From Thiobacillus sp. (lineage in GTDB: Bacteria > Pseudomonadota > Gammaproteobacteria > Burkholderiales > Thiobacillaceae): 6,081 nucleotides of DNA. The notes below the pieces were generated by a model, which worked only from the letters and a program-made list of their open reading frames with translations, did not search any database and was not told the DNA's origin. Each line of letters starts with the position of its first letter. Within the stretch, counting starts at the first letter, position 1. Shown piece after piece: positions 5,152 to 6,081 of the stretch. A program made the translations under genes and the position numbers. The DNA lies in assembly GCA_011391285.1 (NCBI GenBank), contig JAABQU010000037.1:1-6081 (forward strand), read 5' to 3'.

Positions 5152-6081
5152 ATGCCGCTGGTTGCGCATAACGCCCTGCCCACGTTCGACCGCCTGCGCC
5201 GCGATGGCATCACGGTGCTGTCGACCGAGCGTGCGGCGAATCAGGAAATCCGCGAGCTGCATGTCGGCCTGCTGAACATGATGCCGGACGCCGCGCTGGA
5301 AGCGACCGAGCGACAGTTCTACCGGCTGGTCGGCGAGTCCAATCCGATCGCCCAGTTCTACATGCATCCGTTTACCCTGCCTGCGCTGCCGCGCGGCGCG
5401 GCGGCGCAGGCACACATCGCGCAGTTCTACGAATCCTTCGAGACCATTCGCGCCGCCGGGCTGGACGCGCTCATCATCACCGGCGCCAACGTCAGCCACC
5501 CCAATCTGGCCGACGAGGCGTTCTGGCAGCCGCTGATCGAGGTGATCGACTGGGCATGGGACAACGTCACCTCGACGCTGTGCTCCTGCCTCGCCACCCA
5601 CGCAGTGATGCAGTTCCGCCATGGCCAGACGCGGGTGAAGCAGCCGCACAAGATCTGGGGCGTGTTCGAGCATCGCGTCACCGATGCGCGGCATCCGCTG
5701 GTGGCCGACATCAATACCCGTTTCGATGTGCCGCATTCGCGCTGGAACGACGTGTCGCGCGCGCAGTTCGAGGCGGCTGGCGTCAAGGTGCTGGCTGAAA
5801 GCACAGAGGCGGGCGTGCATCTGGCGGTGAGCGGAGATGGCCTGCGCACGGTGTTTTTCCAGGGGCATCCCGAATACGACACGGTGTCGCTGCTGAAGGA
5901 GTACAAGCGCGACCTGCTGCTGGCAGCGGCGGGCAAGCTGCCTGAATTCCCGCCGTTCCCGCAGCGGTATTTCAACCGTCAGGCGCAGGCGCTGTTGCTG
6001 GAATACCGCAGCCGCACGCAGGCGGGTGAGACGCTCGATTTTCCGGAGACGCTGTTGCTGCCGCAGCTCGACAACACCTGG
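5152..6081 (+). CDS. metA: MetA-family homoserine O-acyltransferase (probably O-succinyltransferase), 3' end beyond window
   Basis: The frame is open from ATG 5152 to the right edge (310 codons, last codon TGG), close to the ~309-residue length of E. coli MetA, so little is missing. MetA transfers an acyl group from acyl-CoA to the homoserine hydroxyl, the first committed step to methionine. The glutamine-amidotransferase-like fold is recognisable throughout: 'QEIRELHVGLLNMMP' (31-45), 'LIITGANVS' (107-115), 'STLCSCLATHA' (141-151), 'GVFEHRV' (170-176), 'VPHSRWND' (193-200), and 'GHPEYD' (238-243). Cys146 aligns with the catalytic Cys142 of E. coli, and His239 and Glu241 with His235 and Glu237. 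Oddities are Cys144 two residues before the nucleophile, Ser115 at the position that separates acetyl-CoA users (Glu) from succinyl-CoA users (Gly), and Asp-Ala in place of the Lys-Lys that follows Met-Pro in E. coli, with two extra residues there. Family membership is firm; the acyl donor is uncertain. Confidence 0.9.
   Translation, partial: MPLVAHNALPTFDRLRRDGITVLSTERAANQEIRELHVGLLNMMPDAALEATERQFYRLVGESNPIAQFYMHPFTLPALPRGAAAQAHIAQFYESFETIRAAGLDALIITGANVSHPNLADEAFWQPLIEVIDWAWDNVTSTLCSCLATHAVMQFRHGQTRVKQPHKIWGVFEHRVTDARHPLVADINTRFDVPHSRWNDVSRAQFEAAGVKVLAESTEAGVHLAVSGDGLRTVFFQGHPEYDTVSLLKEYKRDLLLAAAGKLPEFPPFPQRYFNRQAQALLLEYRSRTQAGETLDFPETLLLPQLDNTW

Noticed and set aside
2016..5213. A 1065-codon open frame on the minus strand spanning the c-di-GMP gene, the ATPase gene and the start of metA
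   Set aside because: It crosses three well-supported genes and their gaps, its translation has no recognisable domain and is rich in Arg, Gln, Val and His as expected from the reverse of GC-rich codons, so it is a shadow frame.

Overview
The window is a high-GC stretch with every gene on the + strand. It looks like a chromosomal segment of a proteobacterium, most likely a sulfur-metabolising betaproteobacterium. That placement is inferred from a YeeE/TusA sulfur-uptake pair, a PAS-PAS-GGDEF-EAL protein and a MetA-type homoserine acyltransferase preceded by an uncharacterised P-loop ATPase. There are no RNA genes, insertion sequences, phage genes or CRISPR repeats.

Layout: (1) 1-420 is the C-terminal part of an NAD-binding RCK/TrkA-type potassium channel or regulator, cut by the left edge. 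(2) 421-623 is a non-coding gap, clearly less GC-rich than the genes (about half G+C by hand count), and is the only good place for a promoter of the next cluster. (3) 624-1736 is a YeeE/YedE-family (DUF395) membrane transporter. Six bases later, 1743-1985 encodes a TusA-like small sulfur carrier with a CPSC motif in place of the usual CPxP. (4) After 27 bases, 2013-4217 encodes a 734-residue soluble PAS-PAS-GGDEF-EAL protein with both catalytic motif sets intact. (5) After an 81-base gap, 4299-5150 encodes a 283-residue orphan P-loop ATPase. One base after its stop, 5152 to the right edge is a MetA-family homoserine O-acyltransferase with an unusual active-site neighbourhood, open at the 3' end.

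How the parts may work together: YeeE and TusA form a plausible import-and-relay unit in which a reduced sulfur compound such as thiosulfate enters and its sulfane sulfur is passed to a carrier. The c-di-GMP enzyme could be read through from the same transcript, and its first PAS domain carries several cysteines, so coupling of sulfur or redox state to c-di-GMP is possible but unproven. The ATPase-metA pair is tightly spaced and very probably co-transcribed. MetA activates homoserine for methionine synthesis, a major assimilatory use of reduced sulfur. What the ATPase does for it is unknown. I did not find a clear new defence or mobile system. The most interesting items are the CPSC TusA with its partner transporter, the ATPase-metA pair, and MetA's non-canonical specificity and lysine positions.
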